A DNA stretch of 64,000 nucleotides from Urophycis tenuis (Eukaryota > Chordata > Actinopteri > Gadiformes > Phycidae): contig JAXIVH010000303.1 in the NCBI GenBank assembly GCA_036785325.1, positions 1-64,000 on the forward strand, given 5' to 3'. A program made the translations under genes and the position numbers. The notes beneath the pieces were generated by a model, which saw only the letters and a program-made list of their open reading frames with translations, searched no databases and was not told where the DNA came from. Every line of letters begins with the position of its first letter. Positions within the stretch are counted from its first letter, which is position 1. Of this stretch, positions 32,663 to 45,037 are shown piece after piece.

Positions 32663-32956
32663 CCCCCCCTCTGCGTTCCGGGACCTCCCACTTTACAAAT
32701 TAATTACTGGACACATTCAAATGCTGAATTCAAATTGCTGGCAGTGGCAGGTATGGTCTCACACACCATTACGCAAGGAAAGGTGTGATGTATTTTTGTT
32801 GATTTATTTTGTATTTGTTATGGTCGATTGATTCATGGTTGAACTGGTAGATATAAATGAGTCAATATTTCACAGAGGGGCAGTGCCCTCTATTGACCTA
32901 CCACTGCTGGAACAAAGTAAGCAACAACAAACAGACCTTTGATGGAGCAACATTTA

Positions 32957-34344
32957 GGCCCAATCTCAATTCTCTATCTTACCCCTTCCCCTTACCCCTT
33001 CCCCTTGGTTTTGCGCGTTCACGTGAGACCAAGGGCTATCTCAATTCTCATTTCGACCGAGGGGTAGGGCCAAGGGGAAGGGGTATACACCCCTTGAAAC
33101 CAAGTAAGATCGGGAGCTTACTTGAAACCAAGGGGTACCCATTACAATGCGCAACCGGCAACAATCGCGGCCAGATCTCAACGAGAGTCACATAAATGTA
33201 AGTAAGTAAGTAAGTAATAAGTATTTTCGGCTGAAATAATTGATTTAAAATTTACATCAGTATTGTTTTGTGCTCTAAACAGTCCTGTACCTATATATTT
33301 GCAACCATATTCTTAATCGAAATTTTTTTGAAAATCGATATATCGAACGTTACATTGCTGAGTGCACAACTACACATTTCTCTGACTAGCAATGAACTCC
33401 ATGCATGTCTAGTTTACTAAACACAATTAGCAGCGAATTCCGTTTGATATCAGTGTAGACAACTAGAGACAAATCGATACGTGCTTTACATATATCGTCC
33501 TTTTTCACACAGGAACGCCGGAGGAAACCCGGCAGCTGATACGTTTTCGGCACGAAAACAAGCAGAAATTTCTGAAATCAAAATACGCTTCAAAGCAAAT
33601 GTGGGAGTGAGTCATGCGGTCAATGTTGTAGCCATTCATGATTGTAAATAAAGACATGTTGGTTAACAAAGACAGCCGTACGTAGAACAACACCGAAAAC
33701 GCTACCGGATCTTTGGAGATGACGTATTTCCCGTCTGTGCGCAGCAGATCAGATGCCGGCAAAATTAAAAAGTCACCTCCGATCATTTACCTCAAACTTT
33801 TCTGTCTTGTCGTCGTTGCTAGTGAATTAAAATATCTCTTTCTGCGCGAATGTCTCCTGATATCGCTACTTTTATTTATTTTAAATTTCTCAGCTGCGTT
33901 CTTCTTCTCCGGTTATCAGACTCTGCTGCATTGTGGGATAGCGTAGTGTCCTACCGTTGTACACTGTGGCGGTAGTACGCATTCAGAAACCATTTCCGTA
34001 CTACACAATGCGTACTAAGCATTCGTACGTACTATATTTTTCATGTACTACAAAATGCATACTATATAGTAGTCAAGTATGCGTATTCGGATGCAGCCAT
34101 TGTTTCTGAACATCAATGAAATTCAAAACCGTATTAACTGAAAAAGATACAAAACACCATGCAGTGTGTATAACAAATTGTCAATATTTTGTCGTCAATG
34201 TATGATGACGTAACCGTAATGAGTGTTGTCTCAATTCATAGGGGCATGTAGCCCTTACCCCTCTGTTTCAAGGGCCAAGACGTAGGGTAAGGGGAAGGGC
34301 CAAGGGGGAGGGGAAGGGGTAAGATAGAGAATTGAGATTGGTCC
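32957..34344. mobile_element. Harbinger-type non-autonomous DNA transposon
   Basis: Inverted ends: left GGCCCAATCTCAATTCTCTA and right, read on the minus strand, GGACCAATCTCAATTCTCTA, both continuing into TCTTACCCCTTCCCC. Flanked by TTA on both sides (32954-32956 and 34345-34347), as expected of PIF/Harbinger. No transposase frame inside. The region around 33950-34100 has CGTACTACAC/ATGCATACTATATAGTAG phrases typical of another fish MITE, possibly nested. Confidence 0.85.
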
Positions 34345-34347
34345 TTA

Positions 34348-36558
34348 CTCTTGCTCTTATCTCACTGCTGTCTGAACTGGCTCAGCACCATTCGGGAATG
34401 TGGGCATTCCTGTGGAATGACATGTAGATAGGGGCTTCGCTAGCAAATGAAAACACCCGCGGCTGTAGCCCGGAATCGGTGGGCTACAGCCAAAACAGGT
34501 CTAGCTTCGCCACTGATTTTCATCATTATTATGGTGTTTTTTTTTCTATTTGACGGCACAGAGGTCCGGGGGTATTCGGGGGGGGGGGGGGGGGGGGGGG
34601 GGGGGACATTTTTTAGGCCAGAAATGTAAACTCATAGGCCTATTTAATCGGGGGTTTCTCCCCCGTGATATCTTACAAAAAGGAGCTGTGAACACGCAAT
34701 TATAACGTGAGAAGGAAAGAGCAGCAATCTTACCATGTCTGACTCGTGAACAAAGTGCAGGGCTGTAGTGCAAGCGCAGGCTAAATATATGTGAGCGCAG
34801 TTTAAAGGGATATTCCGCCATTTTTGGAAATAAGCTCATTTTCCACCTTCCCTCGAGCAAAACAATCGATCTTTACCCTTTTCCCGTTCATCCAGCCGTT
34901 CTGTGAGTCTGGCGGTACAACTTTTAGCTGTAGCTTAGCATAGATCATTGAATCGGATTAGACCATTAGCATCTCGCCCGCTTAGAAGTGACTACGATTT
35001 CCGGAATTTTTCCCATTTAAAACTTGTCTCTTCTCAAGTTTGAAAGTGCAATAAGACCGACGGAAAATGAAACGTGGCGATTTTCTAGGCTGATTTTACC
35101 CGGAACTATACTCTCATTCTGGCGTAATAATCAAGGAAAGTTGCAAAGGTACCATGGGCGCAGTGATATGACGCAGCACCTCAATAGTCCCTGTAGGCTT
35201 CTTCCGGCAATACAACCAACGTGATTACCTGCTATTACCGGTAGTATACCGGGACTATACTTTGAGCCGCGTCATATCACTGCGCCCATGGTACCTTTGC
35301 TTGAAGAAGAAGCAGAAGCCTTTATTTGTCATTGCACAGTAACGTAATTGGACAGGATATGTTATGGACTCACATTGGGTATGAGTTGAGTTTCATGTCC
35401 TGGGCTCATCCAACAGCAGAAGCCATATTAAAACATTTTGAAGAGCACGCATAGAATCAGAATAGACAAAAACAAGCCAACAATATAGGCTAGCCTATGA
35501 TTTAAACAAATCTCAAAAAAGTTATAAATTCCTTAATTTAGCCTATGACAAAAAAATATTTGCGCATAACAGGCTCCTCAACAAGACATTTTGTTTGCAT
35601 TGAAATAACACACCCAGCAGAAATAACACACTCAACAACACTCATCCTTGCCCGATGCTGTATATTTGAACATAGATACACATTGTACTGCAAATTCATT
35701 GTTTGATTTTTTGGGATCTTTTTTCGCATTCGATAGGGCCTAGGCTAGCGGGCCTGGATAAAATACCAGATAGATCATCATTAGAAGAGCGGGAGGCGAT
35801 GATGGGCCACTGAGTTGAATCTATGTAGGAAGGTCTCTCCATTCATTCCTGATTTTTTTTGTCAAGTCCTTTTCGAATGCCAGTTTAATCATATTCAATT
35901 TTCGCTGGTGAAGCATGGACTGTCTATGGTCAGTGAAAACGTTTTTGTGGAAATGTGGTGAAAGAGTTCTCCCAGAGTGCGGTGCTTGCATCAAGAGTCA
36001 GCGCATGTTTCAGTGCAGTAATCACACTCGGCAATGCTTCAAGGGGTTGATGGAGATGTTTTAGAACTTTTCCCATTGTCCATTTACCCCCGTCGGGTGG
36101 AGTTGACGTCTGCCCCGGGTCTGCCCTCCCCAGCTCATCCCTCCATCTCCAGCCTCAGCAGCCTTGGACCCAAAAGAGCTGGTAAGGGAAGGTACTAGGG
36201 AAAGAACCAAGGAAGGGACAATGGAGAACGGGCAGCCGATCCAGAATATGTATTCTGAACAGGACTAAACGGACGGTTCTGAATATGGCACTTGAATTGG
36301 CAATGTGCAGCAAAACAAGACATAACAATCATAACAGCCAGGAACCACAACTCACTGACTCCAGCACACCCTTGTCTTCGTTGATCACTGACCCCCCCTA
36401 TCAATGGCCTAGCCGTCAAGGAGGTGGTGAGGATGTGAACATGACACACAGGGTAAATGATAGTATGAACCGTTTAACAGGTAAACGGTGTAATATCTGT
36501 TTAATGACTTCTGCAACAATACAATGTACAAACTAGCAACAAGTGACTATGGTCACTA
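34348..36558. other. Unassigned repeats, no gene
   Basis: It contains the dispersed phrase GGTCTAGCTTCGCCACTG (34498-34515), a long G homopolymer (about 34579-34605) and a stretch from about 34800 to 35320 with the look of a common fish DNA repeat (GGATATTCCGCCATTTTTGG). That stretch ends in the perfect inverted repeat 35143-35300. 35320-36558 shows nothing I can name. Confidence 0.5.
35143..35300. repeat. Perfect 32-bp inverted repeat, 94-bp spacer
   Basis: Arms 35143-35174 and 35269-35300, sharing GCAAAGGTACCATGGGCGCA then GTGATATGACGC. Imperfect pairing continues inward for about 15 more bases. Probably the end of a foldback or MITE-type element. Confidence 0.85.
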
Positions 36559-36710
36559 CATTTACATTTAGGGCATTTAACAGACGCTTTTATCCAAAGC
36601 TACTTACAATCAGTACATTTGACATGTGGACAGTTGGAGGTGGGCATTGAACCGCCAACAATCCAGTTAGTGGACGACATGCTCTACCCACTGAGCTACC
36701 GCCGCCTCCT
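36559..36710 (-). mobile_element. tRNA-derived SINE with L2-type tail
   Basis: On the minus strand it begins GGCGGCGGTAGCTCAGTGGG (A-box region TAGCTCAGTGGG), then a B box GGTTCAATGCC, an unrelated middle, and an L2-like tail (GCTTTGGATAAAAGCGTCTG, AAATGCCCTAAATGTAAATG). The tail matches the L2 3' end at 52797-52842. Confidence 0.85.
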
Positions 36711-36927
36711 CGTGGCTATTGTAAAAATACAATTCTATTAATAAATACATAAAATAATATATATATAACATACATAAATATATATTAAAAAAAGAAAATA
36801 GGCGAGAGGTCACGTGACCAGGACCAAGATGGTAGCTTAGTTAGAGAGCTCCGTACAGCCGTGCACGATTTAACCAAAACTCCTGGACAAATATCACTAA
36901 CTCTTCCTGTAAAACCTCCGTGCTAAT

Positions 36928-37812
36928 ATGACAACCTCCTCTGCAACCAAGCAGTGCGACATATTTACTCGGGGACGCAGAAATACTACCACCGCGACAC
37001 CGCCGAGCCCGCCAGAGAGCAAAGAAGCTAAGGCTAGCAATATGGCTACTATGGCAGAAGTTTTGAGCGAGTTGAAATCACTCCGGTCGGACTTCGGAAA
37101 TAAGTTGGACAACATAGACACCCGTCTTGCTGACATGGCAAACTCAATGGCTGCACTGGAAAGCAATGTAGCAGAAGTAAAACGGGATATTTCTTCTAAT
37201 ACAGCACGTATTGATGAAGCTGAGCGCCGTATAAGCGACACAGAAGATGCAATGGGAAAAACAGGCGCCGTACTTGACTCGGCTATCAAACGAATTGCCT
37301 ACCTTGAATCCAAAACCGAGGACCTGGAGAACCGGTCCAGGAGAAAGAACCTCCGTCTGTTTGGCATACGTGAGAGAGCCGAGGGGCAACAACCACTCTT
37401 TGACTTTATCAGCGGCATGTTACCACGATGGCTGGGGCTAAATCCTGATAAATCATTCACTCTGGAGCGGGTACATCGCACACCAGCACCTGCGAGACCC
37501 AACCAAAATAGAGCGATCCTTATCCGCTTCTTAAAGTTTCAGGAGAAGGAGTTTGTTTATCGGGAAACAAGGCGACAGGACATCACACACGACGGGGTCA
37601 AGATATCATTTTCGCAGGACCTCTCTGCGGAGACTGTCCGGATCCGCCGGGGATTTAACACTGTCACCAAGCTGTTTGTTGATATCAACGCCTTCCATGG
37701 GTTCCACCACAACCCTTGCAAGCTTAGAGTGGTCCATAACGGCAAAATTCATCTTCTCTCAACACCAGAGGAGGCTGAAAAGTTCTACAGAAGCATCCCA
37801 CAGTCAAAGTAA
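36928..37812 (+). CDS. L1-like ORF1 protein, intact 294 residues
   Basis: Nucleic-acid-binding chaperone that coats L1 RNA in trimers. Seen: a low-complexity Thr/Pro start; a heptad-rich coiled coil (about residues 35-135: VLSELKSLRSDFGNKL, DIDTRL-type repeats, AYLESKTEDLENRSRRKN); then the RRM-like core (LRLFGIRE, FTLERVHRTPAP, RAILIRFLKFQEKEFVYRE) and the C-terminal domain (ISFSQDLSAETVRIRRGF). Length is close to the usual ~300-340. The coiled-coil/RRM junction sequence NRSRRKNLRLFGI is diagnostic. No stop or frameshift, in contrast to ORF2 behind it. Confidence 0.9.
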   Translation: MTTSSATKQCDIFTRGRRNTTTATPPSPPESKEAKASNMATMAEVLSELKSLRSDFGNKLDNIDTRLADMANSMAALESNVAEVKRDISSNTARIDEAERRISDTEDAMGKTGAVLDSAIKRIAYLESKTEDLENRSRRKNLRLFGIRERAEGQQPLFDFISGMLPRWLGLNPDKSFTLERVHRTPAPARPNQNRAILIRFLKFQEKEFVYRETRRQDITHDGVKISFSQDLSAETVRIRRGFNTVTKLFVDINAFHGFHHNPCKLRVVHNGKIHLLSTPEEAEKFYRSIPQSK

Positions 37813-38449
37813 TCTCTACAGGTATGTGCAGATTCAAACGAGGCGCCACTGAGAGTCGCTACATTCATAATCACAAACTTTGGACTTCAGCGGAATAACA
37901 GCTTTTCAGCTGCAGGCGTCCCCTGACTATTGAAATGTGCAATTAAAAATAGCTCAGGTAATTTCAAAGTAAGCCTTTTCTTAATGTGAGCTAAGTTATA
38001 AAGATAAATATGGTTCAGGTATAAGTGTGTGAATATGTGCATATATGCATGTATGTTTATGTAGGCTATATCCTCTGTTAAGCATGGCCGTTGCCAGCTT
38101 GTTAAAGGATTGCATATGTTTCAGTATTTAACAGTTTAAGTTTATAGGAAGATGTTAATATTATTTTTTACATGGTATTGCGATTCAGGAGGGAGAAATT
38201 ATTTTATAACGTTTAAAGTGCATGGTTGATGGTTTTGGGTGTAGTAACGTTGACTAGTTGCTCCTCAAATATTGTGGATCAACGCTCCCTGAAATTTCAA
38301 CCGGGGGAGGGAGGGTGGGGGGGGGGGGGGCTGGGTCTGTATGTGTGTTTATGTGTACACTTGCATCATTTTTTTTTTCTTTTCTTTTTTTTTCTTTCTT
38401 TTCTTAATCATTTATGTTATAACCTTGCATTATACCAAAATTATAATTT
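37813..38449 (+). other. Spacer between L1 ORF1 and ORF2
   Basis: No coding. It holds a G run (about 38318-38330) and T-rich tract (about 38370-38405). Long for an inter-ORF spacer. Confidence 0.5.
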
Positions 38450-41400
38450 ATGGAGAAAACAAAAAGTAGACTGAACACTAATATTACAAGTTGGAATGTG
38501 CGGGGAATAAGAAAACTGGCCAAATTGAAACAGGTAATAGACAGGATAAAATATCTTAAATCTAAAATAGTCTTCATACAAGAATTGCACTTGATGGCCA
38601 CAGATATGCATTATTTGAGCAAAAGGTGGCCAGGCCAGGTATTCCATGCTTCATATAATACTCATGCAAGAGGTGTAATTATCCTCATACACAAATCAAT
38701 ACCATTTCAAGTCATAAAAACTCAGAGATCCACTTGGAAGGTACATTATCATTCAAGGCAATATTTTGACACAAAAATTAAATCTTATAAATGTATATGG
38801 TCCCAATGAAGATAACCCATCTTTTTTTTTTTAAATTTCTCACTGTATCTTCATTGGAGGGACTTTATATAATCGGAGGAGATTTTAACTGTGCCCTCGA
38901 CCCAGTATTGGATAGATGTACCCAATCTGAAGCAACCCATGTGCGAACTAGGAAAACCCTGGCTAACTTTATGAAGGATCTAAGATTAACTGAAATTTGG
39001 TGAACGCAGAATCCTTATGAAAGAGAATACTCATGTTATTCAAGCTCGTATAAAACGCACTCACGTATTGATTATTTTTTAATTTCTATGGAGCTACTGC
39101 CAAATGTTAAAAAGTGTTGGTATAATACTATAGTAATCAGTGACCATGCAGCAGTATCTATGGAGATTCAATTAGGTATGTCCGAGCACTGTTCAAGATG
39201 GAGATTACAGGCCTATCTATTACAGGATCCAGCCTTCGTTAAATTTGTGGAAGGTTGTATAAATAAATATTTCGAATTAAATACAGATGAAACTACAGCC
39301 AGCATAAAATGGGAAGCATTTAACCCATTTAGGCCTAAAACGCCTGGAAAAGAATGCCTGTAAAAGACCCCCTAAAACCTGAAGATTTTCTGGAAATTCA
39401 GCAATTGTGTCAACGCCTACTAAATTATTGATTTCTCAGCCTCTGTAGCAGATAGAAACAAAATTCAAAAAGTATTTGAGAGCTTACACCTGTGGCTTTC
39501 TTTGGAAATTGAGTTCATTTACATACACCTTCACGAAAATAGAAAATGTAAAAAGTAAAGTGCAGGAACAGCACTATTTTCAATTAGAAAACAGTAATCA
39601 AATCAAATCAACTTGTCAGTAGGGATGTGACTTTCAGTCCAAAACACTATTCGAAATTCGCTAGACACTATTCGAATTTTATACGAAAATCGACGCCCCC
39701 CCCCCCCAAAAAAAAAAAAACATGCGCGCGCGCGCGCTCACGTGCGACATCCCCCTCCTTCAACCACCATACACACGACAGAATGGGCATATTTCCTGAG
39801 CGATTTATCTCAGCTACAGCATGACAACAAACAAACAGTTTTACAAAAACCGCTGCGCTGTTTTTCATTTAACTGCCTGTTAGGCGGAACCGGGTGAAAC
39901 AGTTTCAGCAACGAGATCGAATGGATTTAACAGAAATAGCGAAGTAAACCTATTGCATATTTTTATTCAGAAAAATCAACATGTCAACGTGTTCGGGGTG
40001 GAGACGTGTGCGCAGCCTATTAACTATTAAGCCGGCAGCGGAGAACACGCGCTCCGACGGCACGGACGTTGCAGGCACACACAAGTAGGCGCTCGCCAAC
40101 TTTGCCAGGCGGGGGTATCTTTTTTGATTTGCTTTCCACCATGTCAGTGGGTCAGTGTGGAGCGGTGGGTCACACATCTTTTTTACCACGTGAAACGTAA
40201 TTAGGTTCGGACGTATAGTTCTATGTAAACAATGCGGCATTCTTTCCCAGTGAAACGCAATACTAGTCAATGCGGCATTCAACAATGACACGAAAAACGA
40301 CGTAAACGCTTTCCCGGCCTTAATGGTAGAATAACGCAACAGCGCCCCCGGCTTTAAAGGTAGAAATGCGGCAATGCTTTCCCGGCCTAAATGGGTTAAG
40401 GCCTACATAAGGGGAGAAATTATTAGTTATACGAGCTCTAAAACCAAAAGACACAATCAAGAATTGCGAGTACTAGAAAACCAAATTAAAAAAGCTGAGG
40501 ATGAATTCTATAGGGACAATGATCCTGGAAAATTACAAAACCTTTCTGTCATGAGAGCTAAATATGATAAATTAACATCTGACAAAGTAGCTAAGAGTCT
40601 AATGTGGACCAAACAAACTTATTACGATCAAGGGGAAAAAGCAGGTAAATTACTGGCCTGGAGGGTTAAAAAAAAACACAAACGGAAAGAACAATTAATA
40701 ATATAAAATCAACATCTGGCAACTTAACTACAGATCCATTAGAGATAAATAAAAACTTCAGAGACTTTTATGAATCAACATACAAATCAGAATATACAGA
40801 AAACAGTGAGGACCAAAGTGCATTCCTTGACCAGTTACAATTTCGGACTATATCAGATAATGAAAAAATAACACTAGATAACCCATTAACAACAGGAGAG
40901 CTTTTTGAAGCTATAGGGGATATGAATAGCGGTAAAGCACCAGGACCAGATGGGCTGCCTATAGAGTTTTACAAAACATTTAGAAAACTACTTGTTAGAC
41001 CACTTCTCGACATGTATGACGAATCTTTTAATACAGGAACACTTCCAGATTCATTAAGATTAGCCTTAATAACTTTAATTTTAAAACCAAACAAACCCCC
41101 AACTGAATGCTCATCTTATAGACCGATTAGTTTAATGGGATGTGACACAAAAATATTATGTAAAACACTTTCAAGAAGATTAGATAAATATCTCCCTCAG
41201 CTGATTAATGATGACCAACAAGGCTTTGTACAAAAAAGACAAGGATATCATAATGTGAGAAGAGTCTTGAACGTACTTCATGAGAAACATAATGCTACAG
41301 ATACAGCAATGCTATCAGTTGATGCTTGCCAAGCTTTCGATAGGATAGAATGGAGCTACCTATTCGATGTGCTCCAAAGATTTGGATTAGGCAAAATGTT

Positions 41401-43140
41401 TCTTAAATGGATACAGCTACTATATACAAACCCAACTGTTGAAGTCTTAACTAATACTACCATCTCGAGACCCTTTAGCCTACAGAGGTCCACTCGGCAG
41501 GGTTGTCCGCTGTCCCCACTCCTGTTCACATTAGCAATTGAACCTTTAGCTATGGCAGTACGAACACATACAGGAATATCAGGCATTATGATTGGGGGGG
41601 TAGATCATCACATTGCCTTATTTGCAGATGATATAATATTCTTCCTAACAAATTTAAAAAATAGTGTTCCCAATTTGATTAAATTAATGCAAAATTTTGG
41701 AGGGTTTTCCGGATATAAAATTAACAATTCCAAATCAGTATTAATGTTGCTTAACAAAAAAGAAAGACACAACCCTATAATAAATACCCCATTTGCAACA
41801 ACTACTGAAGGTTTTACATATTTAGGTGTTAAAATCACTCCTGAATTGAATGACATAATCCCCTGCTAGAAAGAGTAACTGAGACACTGAATCGCTGGTC
41901 TACTTTGCCTATATCTATGGTCGGACGAATAAATTTGATAAAAATGACTATTCTACCCCAGTTTTTATATTATTTTCAAACAATCCCATTGCCGCTACCA
42001 AATTTGTTTTATGACAAACTTAACAAACAGTTAAGTCAATTCATCTGGAATGATAGGAAAGCCAGAATTCGCTTTAAACTATTATATCTACCTTATGAGA
42101 GGGGAGGACTTCAACTTCCCAATCTCAGGTGGTATTATATGGCTGCCCAATTAACCTCAGCATCATATTATTTCAGTACAGCGGCGCCCCCTGCCTGGGT
42201 AAGCATTGAGCAAGTGTCCACCCCAGATCTACCATTGAGTCTATATTTATATTCTTCAGACATTAAGACACTGAGAAGACATATTAAAAATCCTCTTCTT
42301 AAAAATACAATCTCAGTTTGGTATGCCGCACACAAACATATAGGTGATATGCCTGTATTGTCCCAATTTACTCCTATTTGGGGTAATGAACAGTTTACAC
42401 CTGGCTGGAAAGATGGGGGATTTAGATTATGGAATGTAAAAGGTATTCAGAAAATAAAGGATCTTTATGAAGACAGGGTTTTGCTTACATTTGATCAGTT
42501 ATGTCAGAGATACCAAATCCCGAAGAAACACTTCTTCAAATATTTGCAGTTAAAAAGCTATATGTCTTCAAAACACAAACAGTTTATGTGTTTACCATCT
42601 TTATCTAAATTAGAGGAAATAACACTTGCAAATTTAGGAGGGAAGGGCCATGTATCTAAATATTACAATATACTAGTCGCACATAGTACTGAATCAGCAA
42701 TAGATAAATTAAATGCTTGGAAAATGGATATAAAAGAAGATATTGATGAATTAGATTGGAATGATGCATGTTTAAAAGCTCAAAAACAAACAATAAACAC
42801 AAGGTCTCGACTACTTCAATACAAGTGGTTAATGAGAGTGTACATAACCCCAGTCAAACTCCACCATATGAATGCTAACATTCCAGATGATTGTACAAAA
42901 TGTTTGAATAAGAAGGGAACATTATTTCACTGCTTATGGGAATGTGTGAAGATCCAAAACTTCTGGAAGGATGTTATAAATTGTTTGTCAGAGATGTTTA
43001 ATGCTAAAGTCCTAAATGCCAAACTGTGTGTGCTTGGAATATACCCAAAGAACTTCCTACAAATGTCAAAGCAATATACAGTTCTGGACTTTGGACTTCT
43101 TCAGGCCAGGAGAGCTGTTGCACTGTGTTGGAAGTAGTGG
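38450..43140 (+). pseudogene. L1-like ORF2 (endonuclease and reverse transcriptase), broken
   Basis: Endonuclease motifs: ITSWNVRGIRKL, IVFIQELHL, YIIGGDFNCALDPVLDR and ISDHAAVSMEIQ. After the insertion come a linker and the reverse transcriptase: SGKAPGPDGLPIEFYK, RPISLMGCD, AMLSVDACQAFDRIEW (motif A), RQGCPLSPLLFTLAIEP, ALFADDIIFF (motif C, FADD), then a stop at about 41867 and a further 410-codon frame (41905-43137) with the C-terminal cysteine region CTKCLNKKGTLFHCLWEC. Main breaks: about 38807, 39003, 39363, 40704, 41867. Confidence 0.88.
39618..40396 (-). mobile_element. Composite DNA-transposon insertion in L1 ORF2
   Basis: Left end CAGTAGGGATGTGACTTTCA (39616-39635) looks like a hAT terminus. 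The minus strand at 39950-40190 encodes the hAT C-terminal dimerisation domain (KLASAYLCVPATSVPSERVF, SAAGLIVNRLRTRL). The right end, TTAACCCATTTAGGCCGGGA on the minus strand (40378-40397), instead resembles the TTAA plus terminus of piggyBac-like elements. Repeats of the phrase CTTTCCCGGCC lie in 40305-40390. No matching opposite ends were found for either half. Confidence 0.65.
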
Positions 43141-43570
43141 AGTATGGATGCTCCTACATTGAGAATGTGGATAAGGGAGCTTTCTGGCTGTATTGGACTG
43201 GAAAGACTAACGTACATTGCTAAGGGAAAACGAAAGGACTTTGTTGAACTCTGGGAACCATATATGAACATTATGACAGATGACAGTGCAAGATTTACCG
43301 GAAACTAATTTGTAAATATTGTGGAAAATATCATCTTTTTATTTATTTACTTATTTTTTTATTTTTTTATTTTTGTTTAATTTATTTATTTAATTTATTT
43401 TATTTTTCCTCCCTGATTGGTTAATTCAATATAATTATTTATATTTGAATTGAAAATGGTGCAAGCTAAGTGTATGTGTGTCTATGTAATGTATGCGTAA
43501 ATGTTGTATGTTTGAAAAACTAAAAAATGACAATAAACATATTGTGAAAAAAAATAAATAAATAAAATAA

Positions 43571-44337
43571 TTCACAAAAGAATTTAACAAGAATTTAGTG
43601 TTATATGCATTAATTATGAAGCACATAACATTAGCTTTATAATTAACAAACACATGATTTCAAACTGTATTTAAATAACACCTTCTGCACCCCTCAGCAG
43701 AACAACAGTGCTTTGATGGATCACTAAGATCAGGTTTGGTTCCTGCCTTCACAGAAGTCAAGTTCAGTTTAGACTAGTGAAGTCCAGCAGACTTTTATTT
43801 GTTTATTACTAGAGATAACAAACAAATCCAAACAGGTGGTTCCCCTCCCCCCCCCCCCCCCCCCCCCTTGTGAGCGGTTATCCGAATGAGTCCATCATTT
43901 TGGACAATACAAGTCAAGTCAAGTCAACTTTATTGTCAGTTTTCATGAATGTACAGGACATACACAAAAACCGAAATGCCGTTTCCCTCGATCCCTGGTG
44001 CGAGACACGCATGCAAAATATAAATGTATAAAGATAAGAGTACAAAAAACGAAATAAAAAGGGGTCACAAATAGATACAAATGATATAAACAGTATGAAC
44101 AGTATGGTAAGTGTATAAACAGTTTGAACTGTTATATAACAGTTATAAACAGTATGGACAGTAAATAATACTGTAGCTTAGTGACAAAATATATATTATT
44201 TTAAGTGTCTCCACAGAAGGTGGTTGGTTTGCGGTCTGTATGCCTGGACTGCACGCCAACAGTCAACTGTTTGATTTTGCCTTTGCATTCCCAAACTGTC
44301 CACCGAGAGAGGCATAGGTTTGATCACAGCAGCCTAA
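43571..44337. other. Unassigned, with LINE 3'-end fragment
   Basis: A C homopolymer at about 43848-43867. From about 43908 the phrase CAAGTCAAGTCAAGTCAACT followed by TTTATTGTCA is the minus-strand 3' end of a Rex-type LINE, extending indistinctly to about 44170. No gene. Confidence 0.5.
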
Positions 44338-44345
44338 CGCTATGG

Positions 44346-44523
44346 CAGGGCCGGATTATCCATAAGGGCCGTTGGGCCAGTGCCCAGGGGCCCCAACCAT
44401 TCACAACCAGTGGGGGGGGCCCCACATGACACAAGCTTTAACAATATTTTTCATATATTGTTATATTATTCACTTGAAATTGTTAAAAGGCCATACGTTA
44501 CTCGTTATGAACACTAATGTCAA

Positions 44524-44570
<47 letters not shown>

Positions 44571-45037
44571 ACAAATCAAGATTACATGACCACTCATCCC
44601 CCCCCCCCCCCCCCCCCCCCCCCCCAAAATCCGTCAGAGTTGAGTCGGTCCAAGAGAATGCGCAAAATATCAGCTAGTCAGCTAGTCAGAAAATGTATTG
44701 AAAATGGACAGACATCGACTGAGCGGTTCTAAAAAAAGGAAGTTGAAGAAAGTGAAAGACTCGAGACGTCTTGCCACGCTTCAAAATGTCCCAGTGATTG
44801 AAAGTTTTTTTGTGAGAACGTCGGGACAAATTGCTGTCGCTAGCAGCGCCGAAGCTATGTAGTTGGACAAATGTAGTCCCAATGTAGTCTGTAAACTACA
44901 TATGAGAAATCCCCTTGATTATGCGTGATATATATATATTTTTTTTTTGGGGGGGGGGGGGGGGGGCGGCGGGCGGCGGAGGGGGGGGCCTGTGAGGTAA
45001 AGTGCCCAGTGCACCACATTGTCTTAATGCGGGCCTG
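44346..45037 (+). mobile_element. hAT-derived element with perfect 8-bp target duplication
   Basis: Ends CAGGGCCGGATTA (left) and, on the minus strand, CAGGCCCGCATTA (right), flanked by identical CGCTATGG at 44338-44345 and 45038-45045. Inside are an AAT array (about 44527-44558), a C run (about 44600-44626), a short ORF (44704-44862) and a G run (about 44949-44966). At 692 bp it is non-autonomous. Confidence 0.9.
44704..44862 (+). CDS. hAT transposase N-terminal remnant, 52 residues
   Basis: Opens MDRHRLSGSKKRKLKKVKD and ends FFVRTSGQIAVASSAEAM before TAG. The SGSKKRK...SFF pattern is that of the N-terminus of ZMYM/zinc-finger-type hAT transposases. The catalytic and dimerisation parts are absent, so if translated the product would lack transposase activity. 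Confidence 0.55.
   Translation: MDRHRLSGSKKRKLKKVKDSRRLATLQNVPVIESFFVRTSGQIAVASSAEAM

Larger units (their letters stand above)
36826..43570 (+). mobile_element. L1-like LINE, near full length
   Basis: 5' region from about 36800, ORF1 (36928-37812), spacer with G and T runs, ORF2 from 38450 to about 43300, then AATAAA near 43530 and an A-rich tail of AAATA units to about 43570. ORF2 is broken by several stops or frameshifts and by a DNA-transposon insertion (39618-40396), so the copy is dead although ORF1 is open. Target duplications were not resolved because both flanks are A-rich. Confidence 0.88.

Noticed and set aside
36590..36710. tRNA gene
   Set aside because: A and B boxes are present, but there is no acceptor-stem or anticodon-stem pairing of a real tRNA and it is joined to an L2-type tail, so it is a SINE.
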